Assembly (NCBI RefSeq): GCF_036010325.1
Contig: NZ_CP108549.1
Coordinates: 8,556,001 to 8,620,000, forward strand
Direction: 5' to 3'
DNA: 64,000 nt
DNA from: Streptomyces sp. NBC_01210
GTDB taxonomy: Bacteria; Actinomycetota; Actinomycetes; Streptomycetales; Streptomycetaceae
The notes beneath the pieces are model-generated. The model saw only the letters and a program-made list of their open reading frames with translations, searched no databases and had not been told where the DNA came from. Made by a program: the position numbers and the translations under genes. Below are positions 24,481-34,034 of the stretch, piece by piece. Position 1 is the first letter of the stretch; each line of letters opens with the position of its first letter.

Positions 24481-26178
24481 TTACGCCCCGACAGAGCTCA
24501 CGCCCAGTACCGGGGCCGCGGGGCGGCGGGACTGCACGACACGGAACCGGCCGGTGACGAAGGAGGGGTCCGCGAGGGAGGTGTGAGCACCCGCGGGCGC
24601 GCCCGCCTCGCAGAAGTCGCCGTACACCGCCGACTGGTCCATGAAGACATTACCGGCGAGGTTCTCCGACAGATGTACTCCGGCGTCGAGCGATGCCGCC
24701 TCGGCGGCCCCCAGGACCAGCGGGTCCGTCGAGTGGACCGAGGCGTACTGGCCGCCGTGTCCGCGCGCGGTGCGGCGGAAGATGTCCAGGCTCTGCGAGG
24801 TCGATCTGGTGGCGATCACGAAGGAGACGGGCCCGGCCCATTCGCGTGAGTACACCTGATCGTCGTGTGCCTCCAGCCGGACGATCAGCGGGGTACGGAT
24901 GTCCGCCGCCGGATGGTCGGGGTGTGCGACCGGCAGGGATGCGTGCACCACCACCCCGCATTCGGCCGCATGCGCGAGGGAGCTGCGGATACGGTCGCTG
25001 CCGATTGCCCCGAGAATCCCTGCCGCACGCCTCGGATCCGCCAGGAGCCGTTTCACGGCGCGGCTCAGATCGACGCTGAACCGCCCTATGGGCTTGTGGC
25101 CTTCGTCGGTGGTGATCCCGCCGGAAGGCACCAGGATGTTCTGCGGCGCGGTGCAGCTCTGGCCGCTGCACAGCGACAGGGACAGCGCGAGCTCGCGCAG
25201 CATTCTGCGGTAGTCGTCGGTGGAGTCCACCAGCACCGTGTTGGCCCCGACCGGTGTGGCGTATACGCCGGCTTGACGGGCGTTGCGCCGCAGCCAGTCG
25301 CCGAACCGGGCCGAGCCGGTGAAGTCGATCAGTCGGATCGCGGGGTCGGTCGCGAGCCGGGACGCAAGTTTCTCACCGGGCTTTTCCGCCATCAGTGTCA
25401 CCACGTTGGGATCGTGCCCCGCCTTCGCCAGTACGTCCCTGGCGACCTGTACGGTCAGCGCGAGCGGCAGGACCGCGCGCGGGTGGGGCTTGACGATCAC
25501 CGGATTCCCGGTCACCAGGCTTGCGAAGAGGCCCGGATAGCCGTTCCAGGTGGGGAAGTCCGGGCAGCCGATGAGCAACGAGACGCCGCGCGGGACGACA
25601 GTGCACGTGCCGTCCATCTGCACGGGGCCGCCCAACTTGCCGGGATGCTCCCAGGACAGGGCGGCGGGTCTGCGCACTGACTCGGTCAGCGCATGTGCCA
25701 CCGCCTCGAGTCCCCGGTCCTGCGCGTGCGGACCGCCCGACCGGTGGGCCGTGGTGTATGCCTGCCCAGTGGTGTGATGCAGCGCGTGCGCGATCTCATG
25801 GCTACGGTCATGGAGTCGGCAGAGCATCTCCACCGCGAGCCCGGCCCGGCGCCGCGGTCCCGCGGCACGCCAGCCAGCCGTCGCCCGCACCGCCGCCTCC
25901 ACCAACTCACTGGGTTCGGAACGGAGATAGCGCACGCCCAGGCTGAAGCCGTACGGAGACGACTCGGTCCCCACCCGTTCACGGGCACCGGGCTGCCCCA
26001 GGCTGAAGTCCTTCCCGAGCATCGACCGGAACACCGCTCCCGCACTGTGCGCCGCCCCTCTGCGACGGTCGACAGCACCGGCCGGCCCCTCGGTGAACGG
26101 AGCGAAACTCGCACCGCTCACGGCAGCCTGCACCGCCTGCTCCAGCAGGCTGCCCGCGTTGAAGGAGCCGGTACGCAT
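24481..26178 (-). CDS. paaN: PaaN-type aldehyde dehydrogenase
   Basis: A 565-residue aldehyde dehydrogenase superfamily member of the long PaaN type. It has the catalytic cysteine region LCSGQSCTAPQN and a cofactor-binding segment around GNPVIVKPHPRAVLPLA. PaaN proteins are linked to phenylacetate catabolism, but no other paa gene lies nearby, so the substrate is open; oxidation of 2-oxoglutarate semialdehyde from the hydroxyproline pathway would be speculation. The gene starts 6 bp after the stop of the preceding gene, with AAAGG about 10 bases before ATG 26178. Confidence 0.78.
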   Translation of the reverse strand: MRTGSFNAGSLLEQAVQAAVSGASFAPFTEGPAGAVDRRRGAAHSAGAVFRSMLGKDFSLGQPGARERVGTESSPYGFSLGVRYLRSEPSELVEAAVRATAGWRAAGPRRRAGLAVEMLCRLHDRSHEIAHALHHTTGQAYTTAHRSGGPHAQDRGLEAVAHALTESVRRPAALSWEHPGKLGGPVQMDGTCTVVPRGVSLLIGCPDFPTWNGYPGLFASLVTGNPVIVKPHPRAVLPLALTVQVARDVLAKAGHDPNVVTLMAEKPGEKLASRLATDPAIRLIDFTGSARFGDWLRRNARQAGVYATPVGANTVLVDSTDDYRRMLRELALSLSLCSGQSCTAPQNILVPSGGITTDEGHKPIGRFSVDLSRAVKRLLADPRRAAGILGAIGSDRIRSSLAHAAECGVVVHASLPVAHPDHPAADIRTPLIVRLEAHDDQVYSREWAGPVSFVIATRSTSQSLDIFRRTARGHGGQYASVHSTDPLVLGAAEAASLDAGVHLSENLAGNVFMDQSAVYGDFCEAGAPAGAHTSLADPSFVTGRFRVVQSRRPAAPVLGVSSVGA

Positions 26179-26184
26179 CAGAGG

Positions 26185-27159
26185 TCAGCCTTTCCGGGGA
26201 TCCGTCTGCTCCGCCGCCGCACGGGACGCCCGCTCGCGCCAGCGCATGTACTCCGCTTCCGCGTCGCCCGTGTACGACCACGGCGCCCGGGTGGCCCGTC
26301 CCTTGAGCAGATCGAAGACCGTCGCGGCCTCGACGAGAAGTCCGGCATGCGCGAGACCATGAGCGAGATGGTTGAGATCGGCGACGTCCTGCGCCCCCTC
26401 AATGGGGGATCGGACCGCTATCCAGCGTTCCATGGTCTCCAGGAGGTCCCAGCGCTCCCCGGCCCAGTAGCCGACCATCGTGTGTGGCCTGGCCCCTTCG
26501 GTCTCGGTGCGGTGCCGGAACTCCTCCGCGCGAGCGATCTGCGGCATGACCAGCAACGGGGAGCCGGCCGGTGCGTAGACCGCGCAGTCACGGGCGAAGG
26601 CGTAGGCCTGGCCGTGCGTGCCGTGCCAGCGCGCCGACATGTAGCGCAGAGCCTGATGGTGCGCCTCGCGGTGGTACCGGTCGCGGGCCAGGAGTTCCGG
26701 CCACCACCGGTTCATCGAATGGGTCCCGCTGCCGTACAGCCTGCCCAGCGTGATCAGCGATACCCAGGGATGGGGGTCCTCAGGGAAGGCCTCGGAGGCG
26801 TTGAGACAGATGTGGGCCGTGCGGTCCAGGCTGTCGGAGCCGGGCAGGGCTCCCGTACGGGCGGCCGCGAAAAGCCGCATCACCTCGGTGTCCGCCCGCA
26901 GTACGACGGCGTCCGCGCTGTTCGGCTGGGCGGTCTGCCAGGCTTCCACGATCCGCTTGTCGGCGGCGGTGTGGGCGAGCAGCCGGATGCGGTGGCTGCG
27001 GCGGTCCCAGTCCTTGTGGGGGCCGGTGGCCAGCAGATCGTGTGCGCCTTCCCAGCGGCCCATGACCATGTCCTCGCATGCGGCGGACAGCGCTTTGTCG
27101 CCGAAGGTCTGGTCGTAGTGAGGTGCCGCGGAGCGTCTTCGGTTCCAGGCCGGGGCCAT
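26185..27159 (-). CDS. Uncharacterised helical protein
   Basis: A 324-residue, tryptophan- and histidine-rich, mostly helical protein without signal peptide. Its regular alternation (MGRWEGAHDLLATG, AAARTGALPG, WVSLITLGRLYG) suggests TPR-like repeats. I do not recognise a named family. ATG 27159 follows AAAGGA at about 8 bases. It is cotranscribed with the PaaN-type gene (6-bp gap) and lies 36 bp after an APC permease gene, so the three may handle one substrate. Confidence 0.65.
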   Translation of the reverse strand: MAPAWNRRRSAAPHYDQTFGDKALSAACEDMVMGRWEGAHDLLATGPHKDWDRRSHRIRLLAHTAADKRIVEAWQTAQPNSADAVVLRADTEVMRLFAAARTGALPGSDSLDRTAHICLNASEAFPEDPHPWVSLITLGRLYGSGTHSMNRWWPELLARDRYHREAHHQALRYMSARWHGTHGQAYAFARDCAVYAPAGSPLLVMPQIARAEEFRHRTETEGARPHTMVGYWAGERWDLLETMERWIAVRSPIEGAQDVADLNHLAHGLAHAGLLVEAATVFDLLKGRATRAPWSYTGDAEAEYMRWRERASRAAAEQTDPRKG

Positions 27160-27195
27160 GGCAGGCGTCCTTTGAATGAGAAGGCGGAACTGGAG

Positions 27196-28695
27196 TCAGA
27201 AGTCGGTGAGGAGCTCGTCCTGGTTCCTGGTCAGGTTGACGGCGTGCGTCTCGTCGGAGTCAGCGCCGCCGAAGGAATCGTCCATGGCGCGCGCCCGGTC
27301 GGCGTCGAGGCGCCCGGGCTCGAAGTACGGCCGCTGCCGGAGCCATGCGGTGAGCATCGGCGCGAGTCCCAGGGCGAGCGTGCCGAACCCGATGATCAGC
27401 GCCGACGTGCTCAGGGAGGCAACGGACTCGATCATGATCCACAGCATGAACAACGCGCCGGCCAGCGGCCAGAGTCCCATGAGGAGGAAGTTGGACGCGG
27501 AGGTGCGCAGCAGTTTGCGGTGGACGACGACGGCGCTCAGTCCGGCGAGGCTGTAGTAGAAGGTGACCTGCAGACCCACGCCACTGACCGCGTCCGAGAG
27601 CAGCGACTCGCCGGGCTCCAGTCGGGCGGCCTCGACGATGGCGAGCGTGCTTGCGGCCACTGCAATGGTGGCGGTGGCCACCCACGGCGTATGCCGCTTG
27701 GCGTGGATACGGCCCAGGACGGGGAGAAGCGTCCTGTCCCGGCCCATGGCGAACAGGGTGCGGCTGGCCTGGATGAGGGCGGTCTCCAGCATGGCGACCG
27801 TCGACAGCAGCAGCGCGAGCACCAGCAGCGTGCCGCCCACACCCGGCCAGACCTGCTGACCGAGCGCGATCAGAATGCCTTCCGGGGCGCTCGACACGGC
27901 GGTCGGCGTCATGAGGACATTGACCGCGACGGCTATCAGCGCGAACAGCAGGAACGCCAGGACCACACCGATGACCCCGCCGAACCCCGAACCACGCGAG
28001 CCGCGCCGGGTCTCCTCACCCAGATTGCTGGTCACGTCCCACCCCCAGTACGCGAAGGTGGCGATCAGCGCGCCCGTCACGAAGGATTCCTGTCCCTCGA
28101 AGTGACTGAAGCCGAACCAGGAGGGGGAGAACTCCGTCCCGCTCCCGTCGGACAGCAGCGCAGCCACCGCGAAGCCGATCAGCAGGAACAGCTGTACGGC
28201 GGTGATGACGGCCAGCGCGCGGGCTCCGATCCGGGCTCCGTACGCCACCACCCCTGCCATCAGGAGGAACCAGCCGGAGCCGACGACCGCGGCCAGCACT
28301 GGGTCACCGACCAGGCTCGGCGCGACGAGTGAGAGCGTCGCATTGCCGGCGGGCACGGTGCTGGACGCCATGAAGACGGTGCAGGCGACCACGAGCGACC
28401 AGCCGCACAGGAACCCGAGGAAGGGGTGCAACGACCGGGCGACCCAGCTGTATGCGGCCCCCGCGTTGGGGTCCACGCGGCCGAGTTGCCGGTAGGCCAG
28501 GGCGATGCCGATCACCGGTATCGCGCAGTAGAGCAGAGCGGCGGGGCTTGCCACACCGACGGCGGCGATCAGCGCGGGAATCGTTCCGGCGACCGTGTAT
28601 GCCGGACCACAGCCCGCGACGGCCATGACCACCATGTCGTACGTGCTGAGGGCATCCGCCCGCAGACCGCCACCGATGCCGGATCTCATGCTCAA
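27196..28695 (-). CDS. APC-family amino-acid/amine permease
   Basis: A 499-residue membrane protein with about 12-13 helices. The first helix carries the APC consensus (VVMAVAGCGPAYTVAGTIPA), followed by NAGAAYSWVARSLHP and further on FAYWGWDVTSNLGEET. It imports amino acids or related amines. The TTG at 28695 has AAAGG 8 bases upstream; ATG 28689 two codons later is the alternative. It heads the operon with the helical protein and the PaaN-type dehydrogenase. A 12-bp inverted repeat lies about 175 bp upstream. Confidence 0.88.
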   Translation of the reverse strand: MSMRSGIGGGLRADALSTYDMVVMAVAGCGPAYTVAGTIPALIAAVGVASPAALLYCAIPVIGIALAYRQLGRVDPNAGAAYSWVARSLHPFLGFLCGWSLVVACTVFMASSTVPAGNATLSLVAPSLVGDPVLAAVVGSGWFLLMAGVVAYGARIGARALAVITAVQLFLLIGFAVAALLSDGSGTEFSPSWFGFSHFEGQESFVTGALIATFAYWGWDVTSNLGEETRRGSRGSGFGGVIGVVLAFLLFALIAVAVNVLMTPTAVSSAPEGILIALGQQVWPGVGGTLLVLALLLSTVAMLETALIQASRTLFAMGRDRTLLPVLGRIHAKRHTPWVATATIAVAASTLAIVEAARLEPGESLLSDAVSGVGLQVTFYYSLAGLSAVVVHRKLLRTSASNFLLMGLWPLAGALFMLWIMIESVASLSTSALIIGFGTLALGLAPMLTAWLRQRPYFEPGRLDADRARAMDDSFGGADSDETHAVNLTRNQDELLTDF

Positions 28696-29164
28696 CGGAC
28701 GTGCCTTTCAAGTGAAACCACAACGGCGCATCCGGCGGTGCTCCCCCCATGGGACAGCAGGCCCGCCAGGGGCTGACGAAGAGGTCAGGGTGTGTCGTTT
28801 CAGCGACCCATGGGTCCACGGGCAGCCAGATATGCGGCTGACCGGCGTGGACTCGGCAGATCCTGCCGAAATGAATGTGAATTTGCAAGAGTTCGAGCAG
28901 CGGAATATTCACATTCATGCGACGCGGCCGCACGCGAGTCCTGCGAGCACGCCATCCGGCCGGAGCCGGGCCCGCCCTCTACCGCCTGGGCCGCTCTGCC
29001 GGCCCCGCCGTCCTCCGGCCGATTGGTACCGCGCGGGCGCGACAGGAAGCGACCGGTCCTAACGGTCATAATGAAGGAGTGCGAGACGGTGGCTGCCCCC
29101 TGTCGCCACCTGCCCCGCGGCACCCTGCTCGCGCGACGCCTCGAGGTAAGGCGGTGACGCGTAC
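28696..29164. other. Divergent intergenic region
   Basis: About 470 bp with no supported gene between the permease and the methyltransferase. The main structure is the inverted repeat at 28871-28918. Confidence 0.6.
28871..28918. promoter_or_regulatory. 12-bp inverted repeat, candidate operator
   Basis: ATGAATGTGAAT (28871-28882) and its exact complement (28907-28918) are separated by 24 bp. The arms are AT-rich in a GC-rich background, and the half-site TGAATGTGAAT itself has a short repeat character. The spacing of 36 bp between arm starts allows two dimers on one face of the DNA. Confidence 0.55.
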
Positions 29165-29992
29165 GTGTCTGCGCCCCGCCATGACGATGCTCCGTCCCCA
29201 AGGCGGTACGGAGAAACGGTATTCAGGCCCGAGCAGAGCGGCGAGGCCGAGCGTATCGACCTTGGCGGGCTCACCTATGACGCCACCACCCTGGCCCGGC
29301 TGAGAGAGCTGGGAGCCGGCCCGGGCTGGCACTGCCTGGACGTGGGGGCGGGCACCGGCACCGTCGCAAGGCAGCTGCTGCGCCGGGCCGGGGTCGCCTC
29401 CGTGCTCGCGGTCGACCGCGACGTACGTTTCCTCACGGCGTCGCCCACTGACGGGCTCCGGGTACTGGAGGCAGACATCAGCGCGCCGGACTTCGACCCG
29501 GGCCGGTTCCGCCTGGTCCACGCGCGGTTCGTCCTCATGCATCTGCCCTCCTACCGGCGCATGATCACCAAGCTCTGCGAGCTGGTGGCCCCGGGTGGTG
29601 TGCTGGTTCTCGGCGACGCCGTCGACCTGACGACGGCAGGCGCCCCCAGCACCCCGTACGCCGAGGTCATGCGAGCGATGTGGGAAGGCCTGCGAAACAC
29701 CATCGGCACCGACGTCACCTGGGTGCCGCAGTACCCACGACTGCTGCGCGACGCGGGTCTCACCTCCGTCGCGGCCGAGATCCATGTACCTCCCCTGCTG
29801 CCCGGCAGCCCCATCAGCCGCTTCTGGGCGCAGACTTGGGACCGGGCCAGGACAAGCATCGTGGACACCGGGCTGGTCGACGAAGCGACGATCGACGCGG
29901 CCGTCCGCTCGCTCGACTCGTCCGAATGCGCCGCACTCTCACCCGGACTGATCACCGCTTGGGGATGGAAGCCCGAGGAGGCTCTTCCATGA
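29165..29992 (+). CDS. SAM-dependent class I methyltransferase
   Basis: A 275-residue protein with motif I LDVGAGTGTVARQLL (residues about 58-72), an acidic ribose-binding end of strand 2 (VLAVDRD), and post-I motifs RLVHARFVLMHLP and APGGVLVLGD. The acceptor is unknown. GTG 29165 is preceded by AAGGCGG. It overlaps the following SnoaL-like gene by four bases (ATGA), so the two are translated as a pair, a layout common in small biosynthetic or tailoring cassettes. Confidence 0.88.
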   Translation: MSAPRHDDAPSPRRYGETVFRPEQSGEAERIDLGGLTYDATTLARLRELGAGPGWHCLDVGAGTGTVARQLLRRAGVASVLAVDRDVRFLTASPTDGLRVLEADISAPDFDPGRFRLVHARFVLMHLPSYRRMITKLCELVAPGGVLVLGDAVDLTTAGAPSTPYAEVMRAMWEGLRNTIGTDVTWVPQYPRLLRDAGLTSVAAEIHVPPLLPGSPISRFWAQTWDRARTSIVDTGLVDEATIDAAVRSLDSSECAALSPGLITAWGWKPEEALP

Positions 29993-30540
29993 CGACCGAC
30001 TCCGTCCGCTCGCAGCTGGAGCGCGTGTGGGAGCTCCACACCAGCAGCGAGTTCGCCACCCTCGACGTCGACGCGACGATGGAGACCATGACGGACGCAC
30101 CAGCGGTGCTCCATGTGCCCACTGCCATGGGCGCTCGCGGCAGGGGGCCCGTGCGTGACTTCTACCGACGCTGGTTCATCGGCCGCAATCCACGGGACTT
30201 CACGATTGCGACCCTGACCCGGACCGTCGGCGACGACCGCATTGCCGACGAGATGCTGGTCTCGTTCACCCATGACATTGAAGTCCCCTGGATCCTCCCC
30301 GGTGTGGCCCCGACGGGGAGGGCTATAAGCATCGCGGTCATCGCGGTCGTGTCGTTCGACGGCATCCTGATCGCGAGCGAGCACATCTACTGGGACCAGG
30401 CATCGGTCCTGGGGCAGGCAGGTCTCATCGAGCCCTCCACCATGGCGCGGTTGCCGGTGGCGATCGACCAGCGCGCCACGCTGACCGACGGCCCTCTCAA
30501 CGAGCTGGCGAGCACCGGCCGGCGTTCCCTGTCGGGGTGA
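29989..30540 (+). CDS. SnoaL/NTF2-like protein
   Basis: A 183-residue cone-shaped NTF2-like fold protein (VRDFYRRWFIGRNP, ADEMLVSFTHDIEVPWILPG, IAVIAVVSFDGILIASEHIYWD). The family includes polyketide cyclases and many ligand-binding proteins of unknown role. ATG 29989 overlaps the methyltransferase stop and has GAGGAGG 7 bases upstream. The coupling suggests that both act on the same small molecule. Confidence 0.8.
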   Translation: MTTDSVRSQLERVWELHTSSEFATLDVDATMETMTDAPAVLHVPTAMGARGRGPVRDFYRRWFIGRNPRDFTIATLTRTVGDDRIADEMLVSFTHDIEVPWILPGVAPTGRAISIAVIAVVSFDGILIASEHIYWDQASVLGQAGLIEPSTMARLPVAIDQRATLTDGPLNELASTGRRSLSG

Positions 30541-30708
30541 CATCGGTCGGGCCCGACGCGCGGATCGACACCGTCATTCCAGCATGCCTGATACGCAGGA
30601 TCCTTGACCGTAGGTCGGCCCTCCATGATGCTGTTGTTGCGGCACATGAGGTGCGTGCCGTAATAAGCAACGCGTGCCCCGTGGATTCGTATCAGCTGAG
30701 GAGTGGCC

Positions 30709-31794
30709 ATGACTCACCAGGTCCGTGCTGTTGTCGCGCGGGGGAAGGGCGCCCCCGTCAGCCTGGAAACGATCATCGTGCCTGACCCCGGCCCGGGTGA
30801 GGTGCTGGTGAAAGTCGAGGCCTGCGGGGTCTGTCACACCGATCTGCACTACCGCGAGGGCGGCATCAACGACGACTTCCCCTTCCTGCTCGGCCATGAG
30901 GCGGCGGGCCGGGTCGAGGCGGTCGGCGAGGGCGTCACCGAGGTCGAACCCGGCGACTTCGTCATCCTGAACTGGCGTGCGGTCTGCGGACAGTGCCGGG
31001 CCTGTCTGCGGGGGCGGCCCTGGTACTGCTTCAACACCCACAACGCCAAGCAGAAGATGACCCTCGCCGACGGTACCGAGCTGTCCCCGGCCCTGGGCAT
31101 CGGCGCCTTCGCCGAGAAGACGCTGGTGGCGGCCGGGCAGTGCACAAAGGTCGACGAGAGGGCGTCGGCCGCGGTCGCCGGGCTCCTCGGCTGCGGTGTG
31201 ATGGCGGGCATCGGCGCCGCGATCAACACCGGCGCCGTCGGACGCGGCGATTCCGTCGCCGTCATCGGCTGCGGCGGCGTGGGCGACGCGGCGATCGCCG
31301 GGGCCCGGCTCGCGGGCGCGGCCAAGATCATCGCGGTGGACATCGACGAGCGGAAACTGGCCACCGCGAAGAAGATCGGCGCCACACACACCGTCAACTC
31401 CAAGGAGACCGATCCGGTGGAGGCGGTCCGCGAACTGACCGGCGGCTTCGGCGCGGACGTCGTCATCGAGGCCGTCGGCCGTCCGGAGACGTACGAACAG
31501 GCCTTCTACGCCCGCGACCTGGCCGGAACCGTCGTCCTGGTGGGGGTGCCGACCCCGCAGATGAAACTGGAGCTGCCGCTGCTGGACGTCTTCGGACGCG
31601 GCGGAGCGCTCAAGTCGTCCTGGTACGGGGACTGCCTCCCGAGCCGTGACTTCCCGATGCTGATCGACCTCCATCTGCAGGGGCGCCTGGATCTGGAGGC
31701 GTTTGTGACCGAGACCATCGCGCTGGACGATGTCGAGAAGGCCTTCGAGCGGATGCACCACGGCGACGTGCTGCGCTCGGTGGTGGTCCTGTGA
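30709..31794 (+). CDS. S-(hydroxymethyl)mycothiol dehydrogenase
   Basis: A 361-residue zinc alcohol dehydrogenase. The catalytic zinc ligands C42 and H63 (with E64) and the structural zinc cysteines C93, C96, C99 and C107 are visible, and the Rossmann motif is [12 protein letters not shown]. The sequence has the character of the mycothiol-dependent formaldehyde dehydrogenase of actinobacteria, which oxidises the formaldehyde-mycothiol adduct. ATG 30709 follows GAGGAG at 5 bases. The next gene, an MBL hydrolase, overlaps its stop; this pairing is usual. Confidence 0.88.
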   Translation: MTHQVRAVVARGKGAPVSLETIIVPDPGPGEVLVKVEACGVCHTDLHYREGGINDDFPFLLGHEAAGRVEAVGEGVTEVEPGDFVILNWRAVCGQCRACLRGRPWYCFNTHNAKQKMTLADGTELSPALGIGAFAEKTLVAAGQCTKVDERASAAVAGLLGCGVMAGIGAAINTGAVGRGDSVAVIGCGGVGDAAIAGARLAGAAKIIAVDIDERKLATAKKIGATHTVNSKETDPVEAVRELTGGFGADVVIEAVGRPETYEQAFYARDLAGTVVLVGVPTPQMKLELPLLDVFGRGGALKSSWYGDCLPSRDFPMLIDLHLQGRLDLEAFVTETIALDDVEKAFERMHHGDVLRSVVVL

Positions 31795-32423
31795 TGTCCG
31801 CGCGCATCGAACGACTGGTCACGTCCGGAACGTTCTCCCTCGACGGCGGCACCTGGGACGTGGACAACAACGTGTGGCTGGTCGGCGACGACAGCGAGGC
31901 GATCGTCATCGACGCCGCGCACGACGCCGACGCCATCGTGGCCGAGCTCGGGGGCCGGGCGCTTCGCGCGATCGTCTGCACGCACGCCCACAACGACCAC
32001 ATCGACGCCGCCCCGGCGCTCGCCGACCGGACCGGCGCTCCGATCCTGCTGCACCCGGACGACCTGCCGCTGTGGAAGCAGACCCACCCCGAGCGGCTGC
32101 CCGACGGTGAACTGGCCCACGGCCAGATCATCACGGTTGCGGGTGTCGATCTGACGGTGCTGCACACTCCCGGCCACGCCCCCGGAGCGGTCTGCCTGTA
32201 CGCGCCCGCTCTGAACGCCCTTTTCAGCGGTGACACGCTCTTCGCGGGCGGGCCGGGGGCGACGGGACGGTCGTACAGCCACTTCGGCACCATCATCGAG
32301 TCGATCCGGGACCGGCTGCTGGCACTGCCGGACGACACCGTCGTGCACACCGGCCACGGGGATACGACCACCATCTCCGCCGAGGCCCCGCATCTGCAGG
32401 AGTGGATCGACCGCGGGTTCTGA
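31794..32423 (+). CDS. MBL-fold hydrolase paired with the mycothiol dehydrogenase
   Basis: A 209-residue metallo-beta-lactamase fold protein with H64-A-H66-N-D68-H69, a later TPGHAPGAVCLY and HTGHGD. It resembles glyoxalase II-type thioester hydrolases and could hydrolyse the formyl-mycothiol product of the preceding enzyme, which is inference from the conserved pairing. The stop of the dehydrogenase and ATG 31794 overlap (TGATG); GTG 31791 is also possible. It ends 50 bp before the left end of the integrated element. Confidence 0.88.
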   Translation: MSARIERLVTSGTFSLDGGTWDVDNNVWLVGDDSEAIVIDAAHDADAIVAELGGRALRAIVCTHAHNDHIDAAPALADRTGAPILLHPDDLPLWKQTHPERLPDGELAHGQIITVAGVDLTVLHTPGHAPGAVCLYAPALNALFSGDTLFAGGPGATGRSYSHFGTIIESIRDRLLALPDDTVVHTGHGDTTTISAEAPHLQEWIDRGF

Positions 32424-32473
32424 TTGCGGGTTCTGACCGCCTCGCGTCGGCCTCGCGTCGGCATTCCATCGGG

Positions 32474-32535
32474 TCAGCACTCGATGACGTTGACCGCGAG
32501 GCCTCCGCGGGAGGTCTCCTTGTACTTCACCTTCA
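32474..32535. repeat. Left attachment site (attL), 62-bp direct repeat
   Basis: It matches 48176-48237 base for base except position 32510 (G against C). The first 36 bp are identical. It encodes the last 19 residues and stop of the integrase here, and of serine dehydratase at the other end. Confidence 0.9.
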
Positions 32536-33886
32536 CGCGTTCGGCTGACTTGATCAGGCCTATGATCTGTGGGTTTACGGTCAGCGACGTGATCCAGGGG
32601 GTCGCCAGGGACTTCTCAGAGACTTTCCGCTGTTGATCTTGCGTAAGCCAGGCGTCCATGGCCGCGAGCCCGTGCTTGCCTGCCCCGGGCATGAAGTAAG
32701 CGTAGTGGTCGAGAGTGATCTTCGGTGAGGAGTGGCCAAGCCACTCCGAGAGGCTCACGATGGACTCGCCGGCCTCCAGCTGCACGCTCGCATACGTGTG
32801 CCGGAGGACGTGGAACATGTCCTCACGCGACAGCTCAAAGATGGGGTTCCTGCGGGTGCGGCCGCCGTAGTGCTGGACCTTCTCGCCCACCGCCTTGAGG
32901 ACGCCGGCAGCTACCAGCGCCGGCTTCCAACTCCGCTCGTTCCATGTCCGATAATTGATCCGCTTGCCCTGCGAGCTGCTCAGCACGAGCCGGACCGCGA
33001 TCGGCTTTCGCTGCCGAGCTTCGAGTGCGGTCGTCGGTGTCTCGGGGTTGCGCCACGGCAGCGTGCACTCCACCGACGGGAAGCGCCGGAAATGCTCACG
33101 GGCGCGGAGCGCGAGGGTGAGGGAGAGAGGCACATCGCGGGTCTTGCCTCCCTTGGGCAAGCAGAAGTACGGCCGCCCCTTCGAGTCCCACCGCAGTTGC
33201 CGCCGCACATGGACGACCTCGGCTTCAAGGTCGAAGTCGTCCACGTCGAGGCCGAACGCTTCCCCTTGGCGCAGGCCGAGTCCAAGACCGAGGTCCACGG
33301 CGAATCGATAGCGCTCCTGCAACACAGCCCGGACCGAATCCACGGTCCCGCGCTGCCACGCCTTCGCCTTCTTCTGCGTCCGCTTCGGAGGCTTGACCGT
33401 GCGGTGGACCTTGCACGGGTTCTTGAGTAGGCGCTTGTCGTCCACAGCAGCGTTGAAGATTGTCGTGAGATGAATCCAGATCACCTCGGCCGTCGACTCC
33501 TCCACCCGGGACAGCAACTCGGGTTTGCATGTACGCAGTGCCGACGCGTCGACGTCCCGCAGCGCGACCTCTCCCAAGAGCGGAATAATGTGGTTCCAAA
33601 TTCGGCTGCGCATCGGTGCTGCGGTCGAAGGCTCGTCAGTCCGACTCGGCCACCAATGTTCTTCGATGTACTCGGCGAGCGAGATCTCGCCGTCGCGCGG
33701 GTCAACGAACTCGCCACGCTTGGAGTCGGTCTTCGCCGTGGCAAGCCACTGCTTGGCGTCCTCGCTCGTGTCGAAGAAGCGATCCTGGACCCCAGGGATT
33801 CCCTTGACTCGGTACCGCTTGCGCTTCCCCCAGACCGCGGTGCGCTCACGCTTCCGGTCTGCTTGCTCGGCCGCTTCTTGAGCCAC
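32474..33886 (-). CDS. Tyrosine recombinase (integrase) with a SdaA-derived tail
   Basis: A 470-residue phage/AICE-type integrase. It has an N-terminal arm-binding part (about residues 20-65), a SAM-like core-binding domain (about 70-160) and a catalytic domain with R206 (LGLRQGEAFG), H359-x-x-R362 (FHVLRH), H385 (LGHSS) and nucleophile Y395. All essential residues are present. The last 19 residues ([19 protein letters not shown]) lie in the att repeat and are identical to the end of serine dehydratase. GTG 33886 has only a weak AGAAG upstream. An excisionase-like gene lies 148 bp upstream. Confidence 0.93.
   Translation of the reverse strand: MAQEAAEQADRKRERTAVWGKRKRYRVKGIPGVQDRFFDTSEDAKQWLATAKTDSKRGEFVDPRDGEISLAEYIEEHWWPSRTDEPSTAAPMRSRIWNHIIPLLGEVALRDVDASALRTCKPELLSRVEESTAEVIWIHLTTIFNAAVDDKRLLKNPCKVHRTVKPPKRTQKKAKAWQRGTVDSVRAVLQERYRFAVDLGLGLGLRQGEAFGLDVDDFDLEAEVVHVRRQLRWDSKGRPYFCLPKGGKTRDVPLSLTLALRAREHFRRFPSVECTLPWRNPETPTTALEARQRKPIAVRLVLSSSQGKRINYRTWNERSWKPALVAAGVLKAVGEKVQHYGGRTRRNPIFELSREDMFHVLRHTYASVQLEAGESIVSLSEWLGHSSPKITLDHYAYFMPGAGKHGLAAMDAWLTQDQQRKVSEKSLATPWITSLTVNPQIIGLIKSAERVKVKYKETSRGGLAVNVIEC
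32605..32633. promoter_or_regulatory. Probable integrase arm site near attL
   Basis: CCAGGGACTTCTCAGAGACT (from 32605) plus the following TTCCGCTGT closely matches CCAGGGACTTTTCAGGGACT plus TTCAGCTCTGT beginning at 48049 near the other end. Both lie within about 130 bp of an att core, as arm-type binding sites do. This copy is inside the integrase coding sequence. Confidence 0.5.
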
Positions 33887-34034
33887 CGTTCTTCTATATA
33901 GCCCGCCACGTGAAAGGTTCCTCCAAGGTGCTTGGTCGGTTGTTCTGCACGACGTGGTGTTCGTAAAGCTGCCTCGGCGCCTTACTTATCCCGAGCCGAA
34001 CAAATTCGGTGCAGCAGAATTCCGGGGAACTCCG

